A stretch of DNA of 64,000 bases from DATARH01 sp963847345 (GCA_963847345.1 CAWJZU010000021.1:1-64000); one strand, 5' to 3'; numbered from the stretch's first letter, positions 44,512-55,421 are shown. Notes: generated from the letters alone by a model not told the origin. Translations and numbers: made by a program.

Positions 44512-44868
44512 TCAACGGCCCTTCGGATGGTGACGGCTGGCGTGCTTGACCCCATGCTCGCGCGCCTCGGCGGTCTCGCGGCCGATCAGCTTGTTGAAGT
44601 TGCTCTTCTCGCCGCCGGCCGTCTCCTCCTGATACAGCAGAGCGAGATCCGACTCGTCGAATTTTTCGAAGAATTCCTCCCACGAGATTTCCTCGAGCGC
44701 GTCGTGTTTCGAGTTCGGCGCATCGGGGAATTCGATTCGGATGATGCCGGCGTCGCTATTGCCGTGCCCCTGCCCGTGTGTTGAGCGAACCGCCGCCGGA
44801 CGCCCGCCACGCTCGTCGGCCCATTTGCGGATCTGCTCGTGGTCTGTCGTGATCTGTGCCCCGGCCAT
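44512..44868 (-). CDS. Conserved small protein of unknown function
   Basis: A 118-residue acidic soluble protein. The layout TTDHEQIRKWADERGGRPAA, IIRIEFPDAP, LEEISWEEFFEKFDESDLAL and LYQEETAGGEKSNFNKLIGR is that of a family widespread in rhizobia and relatives, sometimes mislabelled as glucan branching enzyme. Its role is unknown; expression is often tied to stress in annotation, which I cannot verify. The last residues (REHGVKHASRHHPKGR) are basic. It is divergent from threonine synthase. Confidence 0.8.
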   Translation of the reverse strand: MAGAQITTDHEQIRKWADERGGRPAAVRSTHGQGHGNSDAGIIRIEFPDAPNSKHDALEEISWEEFFEKFDESDLALLYQEETAGGEKSNFNKLIGRETAEAREHGVKHASRHHPKGR

Positions 44869-44973
44869 GACAGCCTCCTCCTATATCTTTCCCAATCGTT
44901 CAACGGGACGGCGGCGCGTCGGGTTCAGCGGCGACATCGTCGCGCCGCGCGGCACGGCGTTCGGAGTACCGAT

Positions 44974-46120
44974 ATGAGCATCGCGGCGACCTACGAGTGC
45001 CCTTCATGCGCGGCGCGGATACCGGCGGACCGGCCGCTGTGGCGCTGCGATTGCGGCAGTCATTTGAACCTGGCGCCCGGGCGGGGGCTGGTCCGCGATG
45101 AAATCGCAACCGACGAGGCGTCGTTGTGGCGCTACCGCGCCGCGCTGGCGTTGCGCGATCCGCCCCGCGTGTCGCTCGGAGAAGGCTGGACGCCGCTCGT
45201 CGCGCGATGCTGGGACGGCGCGGCGGTGCTGTTCAAGCTCGAATCGCAAATGCCGACCGGCTCGTTCAAGGACCGTGGCACTGCGGTCATGCTGAACCAC
45301 CTGGTCGAGGTCGGGGTCGGCTCAGTCCCCGGGGCGATCCACGAAGACTCGTCCGGCAATGCCGGCTCTTCGATCGCGACCTACGCCGCGGCGGCCGGGC
45401 TTGACTGCCGTATCTACGTGCCGGCCACAGCGCCGCGCGGCAAAATCGTGCAGATCGCCGCATCGGGTGCCGAAGTGCGCGCCATCCCCGGCACTCGCCA
45501 GGACGTGACCGACGCAGCGCTCGCGGCAACAGGCGAGAGCTTCTACGCCAGCCACAACTGGCAGCCGTTCTTTATCGAGGGCACCAAGACGTTGGCCTAC
45601 GAGCTCTGGGAGCAGCTCGGTTTCCGCGTACCCGACAACATCCTCGTGCCGACTGGCTACGGCAGCAACATCCTCGGCCTGGAACGTGGTTTCGACGAAC
45701 TGGAACGCAGCGGTGAGATCGCGCCGCTGCCCCCGCCTGTTCGCCGTCCAGGCGGCGAATTGCGCCGCCTTCGCGGCCGCCTGGGACGCCGGCGCCGGCG
45801 ATTACGTCCCGTTCGCCCCGATGCCCACCGCCGCCGACGGCATTGCCACGGTAAAACCGGTCCGCACGCGCGAGGTTTTAGCTGCGCTGCGCCGCTCCGG
45901 CGGCGCCGTCGTCGCGGTACCGGAAGCCGAGATCGCGCCGGTGCTGTCGAGGCTGGGCCGTCTCGGCCTGTTCGTCGAACCGACCTCGGCGACCGCCGCC
46001 GCCGCCGCCTCGCAGCTGCTGCGCAACGGCACGATCCGCCCGGACGAAACGACGATCGCCGTCCTGACCGGCCACGGCCTCAAGGCCACCGACAAAATCG
46101 CCGAGCTGCTCGGACTGTAA
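44974..46120 (+). CDS. thrC: Threonine synthase (one +1 frameshift)
   Basis: PLP enzyme converting O-phosphohomoserine to threonine. About 381 residues after removing one C from the C-run at 45730-45734. An N-terminal Cys pair (YECPSCAARIP and WRCDCGSHL) forms the small zinc-ribbon-like head common in this branch. The PLP Lys is in PTGSFKDRGTAVMLNHL, and EDSSGNAGSSIATYAA and PTGYGSNILGLERG bind the cofactor phosphate and substrate. The part after the shift runs RLFAVQAANCAAFA to the end. GGAG stands seven bases before ATG. Branches such as cysteate synthase share these motifs, so threonine synthase is the best but not only reading. Confidence 0.85.
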
Positions 46121-46129
46121 ATCTCTTCG

Positions 46130-46410
46130 GGCGACGCACTGCTCGCGCGTCTGCTCAGCGTCGGCGCGCCGATGCTGCTGATGCGGGTGCGCCACCCGAT
46201 GCGCACAAGTGCCTTCATGACATGGGCTGGGTTGCGGGGCGGGATTTGGGTCGCGCTCGCCTTGATTGTCCCCGAAACGCCGTACCGCGGATCGCGTCGT
46301 GACAATCTGCTTCGGCATCGTGATCTTCTCCGTCGTCGTGCAGGGTTTGCAGCTACCGCGGGTTGCCGACGCATTATTCGGGCCGCGGAGACGCAGTCGA
46401 CGTTCGGATA
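46130..46410 (+). pseudogene. CPA1 Na+/H+ antiporter, C-terminal remnant
   Basis: The tail of a monovalent cation/proton antiporter. In one frame LLARLLSVGAPMLLMRVRHP leads to FMTWAGLRGGIWVALALIVP, the conserved (T/S)WGGLRGGIxxALAL helix of CPA1 proteins; a second frame then gives VVTICFGIVIFSVVVQGLQL, the last transmembrane helix. A frame change lies between them, about 46280, and no start exists. It is squeezed between threonine synthase and a convergent amidohydrolase. Confidence 0.75.
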
Positions 46411-46458
46411 GGGCGATCCTTCTGGGGTGCAACAGCAGACTCGGGTGTAACGGCAGGC

Positions 46459-47301
46459 TCAGCCCTTCTTCGGAGACCAGCCGTAAGCCTTGGCGGTGGC
46501 GCCGCCCATCAGCATCGCCCGCTCGCTGTCGCTCAGGCGCTCGGTTTGACGGAACGGTTCGACGGCCTGCTCGTAGTTGACGACCGCGAACGCGCGCGTC
46601 CAATCCGTCCCCCACAGGCAGCGCTCGAAACCCCAGGCGTCGAACACGCGGGCGAGCGGGTCCCAGATGTCCGGGAACGGATAAGGCTGCTTGGAGAGCG
46701 TGCAGGCGCCGCTGACCTTGATCACCGCGTTCTTGCGCTTGGCGAGTTCCAGAACCTTCGGCAGGTCGGCCCACGGCTCCGGCGGCGCGGGCGGCACACG
46801 GGGCTGCACGATGGCCAGATGGTCGATGATGAATCGTGTGTTCGGATGGCGATCGATCAGCGCCGCGCCCGCGTCCACATTGCCCCAGAACAGCACGTTG
46901 ACCGGAAAATCGTGCTGCACGGCCGCGCGGCAGATGCGGTCGAGGCCGGGGTCGTCCGGCGCGCGGTTCGCCTCCTTGGTCAGCATGATGCGGATGCCGA
47001 CCGTGCCCGGCGTCTTCTTCCAGTCGGCGATGACATCGGCGATCGCCGGATCGTCCGGATTGACCGGCTTGACGAGCGCGAACCTGCCGGGATGTGCCCG
47101 CTGCACTTCCACCGCATAGCTGGCGTCGTACTGGTACATCGAAAAAGCGGAAATGAAGATCGCGCCATCGACGCCGACCTTGTCCATCGCCGCCACCATC
47201 TCGTCGCCGGTGACGTGGTCGGGCCAGTTCGGCACGCTGTGCCACGGCCGCTTCGGCGTGTTCGCCTCGTATACGTGGACCTGGGAATCGATGATCGTCA
47301 T
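46459..47301 (-). CDS. Metal-dependent amidohydrolase/lactonase (Amidohydro_2 type)
   Basis: A 280-residue TIM-barrel hydrolase. The metal site begins IIDSQVHVYE (where one His of the usual HxH is replaced by Gln), with FIIDHLAIVQP and the late CLWGTDWTRAFAV completing the pocket; this pattern fits the amidohydrolase-2 group that includes lactonases and decarboxylases of aromatic degradation. GDEMVAAMDKVGVDGAIFIS is also typical. The radical SAM gene lies upstream on the same strand with a gap of 104 bases. Confidence 0.85.
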   Translation of the reverse strand: MTIIDSQVHVYEANTPKRPWHSVPNWPDHVTGDEMVAAMDKVGVDGAIFISAFSMYQYDASYAVEVQRAHPGRFALVKPVNPDDPAIADVIADWKKTPGTVGIRIMLTKEANRAPDDPGLDRICRAAVQHDFPVNVLFWGNVDAGAALIDRHPNTRFIIDHLAIVQPRVPPAPPEPWADLPKVLELAKRKNAVIKVSGACTLSKQPYPFPDIWDPLARVFDAWGFERCLWGTDWTRAFAVVNYEQAVEPFRQTERLSDSERAMLMGGATAKAYGWSPKKG

Positions 47302-47405
47302 CGGAAAAGCTCCTCTGTGTCGCGCCGGAGTTTGGCTGCGACGGCAGCTTTATGTCCAGATGCCCCGGGCCGGTCTCGTCCGCGGCAACACCATCAGCGC
47401 TGGCG

Positions 47406-49220
47406 CTACGGCGCGGCACGGGCAACGGCCGGTGCGATCGTGGTCTTGTTGCGCAACGCGTCCTCGCGTCGCTTGCGATCCAGTGCCGCCGTCCCGCCCC
47501 GCGTCTGATGATAGAGGCCGAGCCGGTCGAACTCGGCGTCCTGGGGAGGCGTGATCGACAGATCGGCGTAGCTCCGGCGGTCGGGCGCCGCCATCACCTC
47601 TTTGAGGATGCCCTTGGCGCGGCGGTAGACCGACCAGTAACGCCAGGCCTTGACGCCGATCTCGCCGAGATATTTCGGATAAAACACAAAGGCGCTCTCG
47701 ATCGGCAGGCCGTGCCGGCGATCACGCCGTGATTTTCGCCGGAAGGCGCCGCCTTCGAGCGGGTGCACACCCTCGAACATCGTCATCAGCTTGAACCACA
47801 GCAGCGTTGTCAGCGTCGTCTCCGGCCGCCCCTGCGGGTTCGCGGCGGCCCGGCGCAGCACGGTGCGAATATGGTCGAAGCTGTAGAAGCTGTGCCAGGC
47901 GGCGGCATAAGCGTCCTCCCACTCGGCGTCCGACATTTTCGGATGGTGCGCCACACGGTGGTAGAGGTCATATTTGTTAAGGTCGGAATCCATCCAGACA
48001 TCTTGTTGCAAGAGGACTTTGTGGTCCTCCGAACCCGGCAGCGGCGTCAGGTGAAACAACTCCAGGATATCGAGCGGCAATTCGTTCTTGATGATCTCGA
48101 TGTCGCGCAGCACCAACTCCTTCGTGTCGCCCGGGAAGCCGATGATGTAACCGGCGCACGTGATGGCGCCGTGGTCGCGCCACTTCTGCAGCATGGTGCG
48201 GTATTCGGTGATCTTGTTCTGGTGCTTCTTGCTGGCGAGCAAATTGTCAGGGTTGATGTTTTCGAGCCCGATGAAAACACGTCGCACGCCGGCGGCGGCC
48301 GCTTTTTCGATGAAGTTCGGAATCCGGTGGCACAGCGTATCGACCTGGATCGTGAAACCGATCGACAACCCCTCGCCAAGGCGCAACTGGATCATCCGGT
48401 CGAACAGCACCTCCCAATGACGATTGCGCGCGAAATTATCGTCGGTGATGAAAAACCGCTTGATCCCCTGCGCATAGTTTTCGCGGATCGTGCGTTCGAG
48501 GTCGTCGGCGCTGCGGAAGCGGCTCTTGCGCCCCTGCACGTTGATGATCGTGCAGAACGAGCATTGGTACGGGCACCCGCGCCCCAGATCGAAGCTCGAC
48601 AGCGAGCCCGAGATTCGCCGGATGTGGCGCGCCGGCAAGATCGGCGGCGGCTCGCCTTCCAGCGCCGGCAGGTCGTCCATAAAGTTATAGAGCGGCATCA
48701 GCGCGCCGTTTCGAGCGTCTCGCAGCACGTCGTCGAGCCGGCCCTGCTCGGCTTCTCCGGCGAAAAACGATATACCCAGCGCCTGCGCCGCGCGCATCTC
48801 CAGCGGCATCTCCGAGAGCATCGCGATCGAGCCCGACACATGAAAGCCGCCGATGCACACCGGCAGTCCGGCGGCGAGAAACGGCCGCGCCAGATCGACG
48901 GCGCGAGGAAACTGGTTCGACTGCACCCCGACCATCGCGACGAGCGCGCCGCCCTCGCCACGGATCGCCCGGATGATGCGCTCGGGCCGGACCCGCTGAT
49001 TGGTCTCGTCGAACGTGTGGAGGCGAATCGTCGTATCAGGCCCGAGCACCCGCCGGCGGTTGGCGTCTTCCGCCAGCGCGTTGAGACAGGCCAGCGTGTT
49101 CGACGGGATTGCGGCCTTGACCCACTGGATCGGGTAGCCTGCATCGTCGTAATGGCTCGGCTTGATCAGAACCAGGTGAAAGCAGCGCGAACCGGAATGT
49201 AAATTTTTCGGCACAGACAT
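47406..49220 (-). CDS. Radical SAM protein with B12-binding-type N-terminus
   Basis: A 604-residue iron-sulfur enzyme. The three Cys that hold the 4Fe-4S cluster are in FDLGRGCPYQCSFCTIINVQ (about 225), followed by SRFRSADDLERTI and the SAM-binding FFITDDNFARNRHW. The N-terminal 200 residues resemble the cobalamin-binding domain of this class, with VGVQSNQFPRAVDLARPFL and PVCIGGFHVSGS, although the classic DxHxxG is not obvious. The C-terminal 150 residues after EDHKVLLQQDVWMDSD have no domain I know. Close in layout to hopanoid or methyltransferase B12-rSAM enzymes, but the reaction is unknown. Confidence 0.85.
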   Translation of the reverse strand: MSVPKNLHSGSRCFHLVLIKPSHYDDAGYPIQWVKAAIPSNTLACLNALAEDANRRRVLGPDTTIRLHTFDETNQRVRPERIIRAIRGEGGALVAMVGVQSNQFPRAVDLARPFLAAGLPVCIGGFHVSGSIAMLSEMPLEMRAAQALGISFFAGEAEQGRLDDVLRDARNGALMPLYNFMDDLPALEGEPPPILPARHIRRISGSLSSFDLGRGCPYQCSFCTIINVQGRKSRFRSADDLERTIRENYAQGIKRFFITDDNFARNRHWEVLFDRMIQLRLGEGLSIGFTIQVDTLCHRIPNFIEKAAAAGVRRVFIGLENINPDNLLASKKHQNKITEYRTMLQKWRDHGAITCAGYIIGFPGDTKELVLRDIEIIKNELPLDILELFHLTPLPGSEDHKVLLQQDVWMDSDLNKYDLYHRVAHHPKMSDAEWEDAYAAAWHSFYSFDHIRTVLRRAAANPQGRPETTLTTLLWFKLMTMFEGVHPLEGGAFRRKSRRDRRHGLPIESAFVFYPKYLGEIGVKAWRYWSVYRRAKGILKEVMAAPDRRSYADLSITPPQDAEFDRLGLYHQTRGGTAALDRKRREDALRNKTTIAPAVARAAP

Positions 49221-49366
49221 CCCCAGCGACTCACGCGGCGCGCCACTCTATAGGGCAAATGTCAACACGCGAAAGCTAAAGTTGGCGGCTACCGTCAAAT
49301 AATAATGGTACCGACTGTTTTGCCGTGGCGCCGCTTCCTGAACGGCTTTCGATTTATTTAGCGCCA

Positions 49367-49384
49367 ATGTGATGCACATCACAT
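49367..49384. promoter_or_regulatory. CRP/FNR-type palindrome ATGTGAT-N4-ATCACAT
   Basis: Perfect 7-base arms around GCAC, containing TGTGA-N6-TCACA, the CRP consensus. It lies 118 bases upstream of the TauE/SafE gene and 147 bases upstream of the oppositely oriented radical SAM gene, so it could serve either. Two Crp/Fnr-type regulators are encoded in the window. Confidence 0.65.
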
Positions 49385-49501
49385 CTGAGAGGCATATTCA
49401 CCCGATATTGTCGCGGAGCTTAATCAGGGTACTCGCGCGAGCGGGGTCGGTGGTGAACTGTGCCTCGGGCATACCTCGCCGCCTTATCGAGGGGTCAGAA
49501 T

Positions 49502-50479
49502 ATGGCCAACGGAGCGGACGCGGTTCGAAATGTCGGCGATTTGGCTCAACCCGTGATATTCCAGGCCAGCGCCGGCGAAAGCGCCGCCGGCAATTCGGCC
49601 AACGGCGCAGGAATTCTTTATCGCGTCCCGCGCCTCCCGATAGTGTTAAGTGGGTCCGAACAAATCCTCGGCGGAGGCATAGTCCCGATAGCACTGTTGG
49701 CAAGCATGGTCGCGCTGTTTGCCTACTTCCGGATTCTGCACCCAGTAGCGCCGGAGCTGACGCTTACCGTGCTGCTCGCGATCTATGTTGCAGCGACCCT
49801 GTCCAGCGTCGCGGGATTCGCTTTTTCTGCGATCTGCGGCGCAATATTGTTTCATCTCCTCGACCACCCCGTGCATATCGTGCAGACGATGATTGTTTGC
49901 AGTATTGCAATTCAGATATTCAGTGTCGTTTCTTTGCGGAACGCGATCGATTGGACATATTTGCGACGGTTCCTTGCCGGAGGTGTGGTGGGTTTGCCGT
50001 TGGGCATTTATTGTTTAATTCACATATCGCCTCGTCTGTACATGATGGTTATGGGAATATTTTTAGTCGCGTATGGCCTCTACATGTTAATGCGGCGGCT
50101 GGCGGTGCTTGACAATAATCTCCCCGCGGCCGACTACGCAGCTGGCGTCCTCGGGGGAATCACCGGAGGGTTTGCCGGCTTTCCCGGCGCCTTCGTTACC
50201 ATATGGTGCGGGCTGAAGGGCTGGACAAAAAATCAGCAGCGCGGAGTGTATCAGCCGTTCATCCTGATTATGCAGGTGATGGCACTGATAACTCTGACAT
50301 TCATGCAAGCATCTAAATCGACATCCTCTGGCATCGACCTGATGACGATTGCTTATATCCCGGCCGCCGTTTTGGGTACATGGTGCGGGATCGCGATCTT
50401 TAGACGTCTGACCGATTTGCAGTTTGCGCGGTGGGTGAATATCTTGATCGTCGTTTCGGGCTTCGGCCTTATTTTCTAG
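49502..50479 (+). CDS. TauE/SafE-family membrane permease
   Basis: A 325-residue inner-membrane protein with about eight transmembrane helices, for example LLASMVALFAYFRIL, LLAIYVAATLSSVAGFAFSA, FLAGGVVGLPLGIYCLIHI and AAVLGTWCGIAIFRR. The repeated Gly/Pro-rich helices and AAGVLGGITGGFAGFPGAFV are family hallmarks; relatives export sulfite, sulfoacetate or other anions. The N-terminal 55 residues are polar. GAGGGG stands seven bases before the ATG. The CRP-like site upstream suggests cAMP- or FNR-type control. Codon use is less GC-biased than in neighbouring genes. Confidence 0.85.
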   Translation: MANGADAVRNVGDLAQPVIFQASAGESAAGNSANGAGILYRVPRLPIVLSGSEQILGGGIVPIALLASMVALFAYFRILHPVAPELTLTVLLAIYVAATLSSVAGFAFSAICGAILFHLLDHPVHIVQTMIVCSIAIQIFSVVSLRNAIDWTYLRRFLAGGVVGLPLGIYCLIHISPRLYMMVMGIFLVAYGLYMLMRRLAVLDNNLPAADYAAGVLGGITGGFAGFPGAFVTIWCGLKGWTKNQQRGVYQPFILIMQVMALITLTFMQASKSTSSGIDLMTIAYIPAAVLGTWCGIAIFRRLTDLQFARWVNILIVVSGFGLIF

Positions 50480-50657
50480 GCTTCCGAAACACGGCCGGTG
50501 TTGTGAGAAAAGCGAGTTAGCGCCCATCACGCCGAGGCTCTCGCTACCAATGATAACGATGAAAATGGTTGCTATATTCTATCGCGTGGATCGGTCCGTT
50601 GTGATCTCGGAACAATCGGCGATTTCTGCCGTCGATGCCGACTGGATTGCATCAGCG

Positions 50658-51038
50658 TCACCTTGGATTGCGGGCGAATCGCGTGTTCATTGTCCGCAGT
50701 CTGCGGGCCATCACCTGCATCACGACAATTGAAAACCGCGGATTGCTGGCGACGAGAGACAAGAAGCGCTCCGTATCGATGAAAACCAGCTCGCAATAGG
50801 TGCTGGCGATCACCGTCGCGCTTCGCGGCTCGTTTTCGTCGACGATTGCCATTTCGCCAACCAGTCCGCCCTCTCGGAGGGTTTCAAGCGGCGTGCTGCC
50901 GGTAAAGATGCCTAACCGTCCGCGTTTGACGACATACATCCCATCCGGTTGATCATACTCGCGAAATAGCACCTCGCCGGGCTTCAGCGTGACGGTTTGC
51001 TCAGATTCAGCGATGATTTCTTCAATTACATCAGCCAT
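50658..51038 (-). CDS. Single-domain cyclic-nucleotide-binding protein
   Basis: A 126-residue protein consisting only of a cNMP-binding domain: KPGEVLFREYDQPDGMYVV, GRLGIFTGSTPLETLREGG and LVGEMAIVDENEPRSATVIA, where GEM and PRSAT correspond to the phosphate-binding cassette with its Arg. There is no DNA-binding domain, so it is not a CRP; it probably acts through a partner. GAGGAGG lies eight bases before the ATG. Confidence 0.88.
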   Translation of the reverse strand: MADVIEEIIAESEQTVTLKPGEVLFREYDQPDGMYVVKRGRLGIFTGSTPLETLREGGLVGEMAIVDENEPRSATVIASTYCELVFIDTERFLSLVASNPRFSIVVMQVMARRLRTMNTRFARNPR

Positions 51039-51391
51039 TGCCAACGCCTCCTCGCGAACCAAGCGGAGGCAAGCGAGGAGCGGGGATTATCCACCGCCCA
51101 TCGCGTGCATTTTCATAGATGTAGGTTGCGCTACCAAATTAAAACACAGGGAGACGAAGCGTTCGGATTCATCACTGTCTGGCTGGCGCGCGTACCGGAT
51201 GTCCGTCCAGCCGGAACCGGCACGGCCCGCTGGGAACGGCTGGTTTCGGGCCTATCCGGTGTTGCCGTGCGGACGCGAGCCTCGCGCTCGGACAGCAATA
51301 TTGCCACATTCACATGATATGACCGTCCCTCTGGAATAAGCGACTGGATCGGCTGTTGCTGCGGCCGCCAGGGGCCATGATAGAGGCACGC
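51039..51391. other. Intergenic stretch of about 350 bp
   Basis: Divergent region between the cNMP-binding gene and the DUF5681 gene. Short frames here lack ribosome sites and homology; no hairpin, tRNA or repeat was found. It should contain two promoters, of which none matches the consensus well. Confidence 0.45.
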
Positions 51392-51850
51392 ATGTCTGAA
51401 ATCGCATCACCCGAGGAGCGGCGGCGACCGCGCGGGCGACCGTTCGTGAAAGGCCAGTCCGGCAACCCGGTTGGGCGCCGACGCGGCAGCCGCAATCGGG
51501 CCACCCTGGCCGCCGAGATCCTGCTGCAGGGTCAGTCCGAGTTGCTGACGCAGAAAGCCGTCGAGCGAGCGCTGGCCGGCAACGATTTTGCGCTCAAGAT
51601 ATGTCTCGACCGCATCCTCGCGCCCCGGCGCGACCGCACGGTGCGCTTTTCGCTGCCGCCGATCGAGAGCTCCGCCGACCTCGCTGCGGCGCTCGGCGCG
51701 GTCGCCGCCGCGGTCGCCGAAGGGGCGCTGACCCCGGGAGAGGCCTGCGACCTATCGCAGGTCGCCGCCACCTTCATCAAGGCAATCGAAACCGCCGATT
51801 TCGAGCGTCGCCTGCAATCCGTCGAGGAACGGCATGCATCGCGGTCGTAA
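51392..51850 (+). CDS. DUF5681-domain protein
   Basis: A 152-residue basic protein opening with RRRPRGRPFVKGQSGNPVGR and RRGSRNRATLAAEIL, the DUF5681 signature (GRPFxKGQSGNPxGRPxGSRN). The second half is helical: ADLAAALGAVAAAVAEGALT and GEACDLSQVAATFIKAIE. The family is common in alphaproteobacterial mobile and phage-derived regions and its N-terminus may bind nucleic acid. The start is uncertain (another ATG is five codons upstream); the chosen one has GAGG six bases before. The next gene overlaps its end by 17 bases. Confidence 0.78.
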   Translation: MSEIASPEERRRPRGRPFVKGQSGNPVGRRRGSRNRATLAAEILLQGQSELLTQKAVERALAGNDFALKICLDRILAPRRDRTVRFSLPPIESSADLAAALGAVAAAVAEGALTPGEACDLSQVAATFIKAIETADFERRLQSVEERHASRS

Positions 51851-52253
51851 GGCGCGGCTCGACCGCCTGATCGGGCGCGCCGGCGACGCCGACGACGCGG
51901 CCGCCGAGCGCCGTCGCGTACTGCGCGCCCGCGCCGCGATCGGCGCCGCGGTGCGCTGGAGTCTTGCGCAATCGGGGATCGATCCGGCACGCGCTCCGGC
52001 GCTGCGCGTTGCCGACGAAGCGTCCGCCGAGCTTGCCGCGGCAGGCGTTCCACATCATGCGTCTTGCGCCGACCCGCCGCCGTGCGATCGCAACCCGCCG
52101 GCCGACCTCGGGATTTGTCTCGACGAGGGCATCAGCCGGCTCGTACAGCAATATCGCGGCGGCGTCCGGACGGCCCCCGATTTGGCGCGGTCCTCGCTCG
52201 CCGAACTCTTGGCCTGGTGCATCGCTGGGGCCCGGCGAGCCAACTCGACCTGA
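51834..52253 (+). CDS. Hypothetical protein coupled to the DUF5681 gene
   Basis: A 139-residue Ala/Arg-rich protein, overlapping the DUF5681 stop by 17 bases in another frame, so the two would be co-translated. It reads RLIGRAGDADDAAAERRRVL, then a Cys-containing middle (HHASCADPPPCDRN) and a helical end (LARSSLAELLAWCIAGARRA). Such short partners are often found after DUF5681 genes. No function known. Confidence 0.5.
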   Translation: MHRGRKARLDRLIGRAGDADDAAAERRRVLRARAAIGAAVRWSLAQSGIDPARAPALRVADEASAELAAAGVPHHASCADPPPCDRNPPADLGICLDEGISRLVQQYRGGVRTAPDLARSSLAELLAWCIAGARRANST

Positions 52254-52261
52254 GCACACAG

Positions 52262-52354
52262 GTTTGCTGCTGATTCGCTGCAGACTCAGCGCCAAGGCGG
52301 CGCCGGCTCAGGCCGACCGCGTCCGTTTGCTGCTGATTCCCTGCAGATTCAGCG
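52262..52354. repeat. Pair of 30-bp direct repeats
   Basis: GTTTGCTGCTGATTcxCTGC and the following bases occur at 52262-52291 and 52325-52354 with two mismatches, 63 bases apart start to start. Each unit contains a CTGCAG core flanked by GCTGCTGATT and TCAGCG. They fill most of the gap between the hypothetical gene and the convergent monooxygenase gene. Confidence 0.75.
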
Positions 52355-52393
52355 TCACGCCGGCGGCCCAGCGAGGGCCCAACGCGGCAGCCG

Positions 52394-53768
52394 TCAGGGT
52401 CTCCGGCGCGGCGCGTGCCAGTCGGCGGCGCGCGGGATCGGCAGGCCGAGATTTTCCCGCAGCGTCGGACCGGCATACTCTTTCTGGAACAGGCCGCGCC
52501 GCTGCAGTTCCGGCACCAGCAGCCGCACCACGTCGTCGTAGCTGCCCGGCATGTTCGTCGCCGCCAACACGAACCCGTCGCATGCCGGCGCCGTGAACCA
52601 CTCCTCCATCTGGTCGGCGACCTGTTTCGGGTTACCGCAAAACATGACGTGTTCCTTGACCGTGCCGCGGCCGGAAACCGTGATGAAATCGCGCACCGTC
52701 GGGTTCTTTTTGCCGGAATAGCGGATGACCCGATCGCGGAACCCCTGAAACGACAATTCGGCCAGCTCCGCGTCGCTGAATGGTTCGTCGAGCCGACTTC
52801 GCGGCGAAATCGTAATTGAGCACTTCCGACAGCAGTACCAGCGCATCGACTTCGCGCGCCGTCGCCTCGACAACCGCCCGCTTTTCCTGCGCTGCCTGCT
52901 CGCTCTCGCCGACGCAGACATAGCAGGCCGGGGCCACGCTGACCGAAACGGGGTCTCGCCCCGCGGCCGCGACGGCCTCCTTGAAAATCGCGTACTGCTC
53001 CTTGGCGTGCTCCAAACCGTGGTAAATCACAAAGACGATCTCGGCCCATTTCGCGGCGAAGGCGAGGCCGCGGCCGGATTGCCCGGCCTGGATAATTACC
53101 GGCTGCCCCTGTGGCGAGCGTGGCACGCTGAAAGGCCCGCGCGACCGGAAGTATGTTCCCTCATGGTCGAGCCGGTGCACCTTCTCGGGGTCGGCGAAAC
53201 GGCCGGTCTCCTTGTCGAGGATCAGCGCGCCGTCTTCCCACGTATTCCAGTGCCCAAGCACGACCTCCATGAATTCGTCGGCGCGGTCATAGCGGGCATC
53301 GTGTTCCATATGCTCGCGAAACCCGAAATTGCCGGCCTCCGCGCTGTTAAGCGACGTCACGACGTTCCAGGCGACGCGGCCCTTCAGCATCAGATCCATC
53401 GTCGCGAAAACGCGGGCGACATGAAACGGCTCGTAATACGTCGTCGAGTACGTCACCCCCAGCCCGAGCCGCGTTGTCGCCATCCCCATCGTCATCAGCA
53501 CTGTGGCGGGATCGAGCTTTACCGCGCGCACCCCGGCACCCACGGCCGGGGCGTGATCGCCGGTATAAAGATCGGGCAGCGCGAGCCGGTCGTCAAAAAA
53601 CGCCATCTGGATCTTGCCGTCCTCCAGCGTGCGCGCGATCCGCTGGTAATACTCCGGCGCGAGGAAATCCTGCATCGTCGCCGGATGCCGCCAGGAGCCG
53701 GGCAGGTTCGAGCAGTTCTGCGCCTGCAGGAACGCGATCAGCTTCATCATGCGGTTCTGGGACGCCAT
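52394..53768 (-). CDS. LLM-class flavin-dependent monooxygenase (one +1 frameshift)
   Basis: A bacterial-luciferase-fold monooxygenase of the NtaA/SnaA/SoxA (DszA) group, which uses FMNH2 and oxygen to oxidise chelators, sulfones or similar compounds. About 457 residues after removal of an extra base near 52797. Motifs: MKLIAFLQAQNCSNLPGSWR, FFDDRLALPDLY, GLGVTYSTTYYEPFHVARVF, GRVAWNVVTSLNSAEAGNFG and PVIIQAGQSGRGLAFAA; after the shift RLDEPFSDAELAELSFQGF and CDGFVLAATNMPGSYDDVVR continue. It is the third gene of an operon with yejE and yejF, 36 bases after yejF, suggesting that the ABC transporter imports its substrate. Confidence 0.88.
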
Positions 53769-53804
53769 CGGCGCGGTCTCGTCTGTTATAAGCGCGACGC
53801 AGCT

Positions 53805-55421
<1,617 letters not shown>

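Noticed and set aside
47763..49202. A 479-codon open frame on the plus strand opposite the radical SAM gene
   Set aside because: It lies wholly antisense to a gene with clear catalytic motifs, has no ribosome site and reads as His/Arg-rich text typical of a GC-rich shadow frame.
51392..52253. Prophage or terminase region suggested by the DUF5681 gene
   Set aside because: No terminase, capsid, portal, integrase or lysis gene is nearby; the pair stands alone among chromosomal genes.
52262..52354. Possible CRISPR array
   Set aside because: Only two repeat copies with mismatches, no regular further units and no cas genes anywhere in the window.
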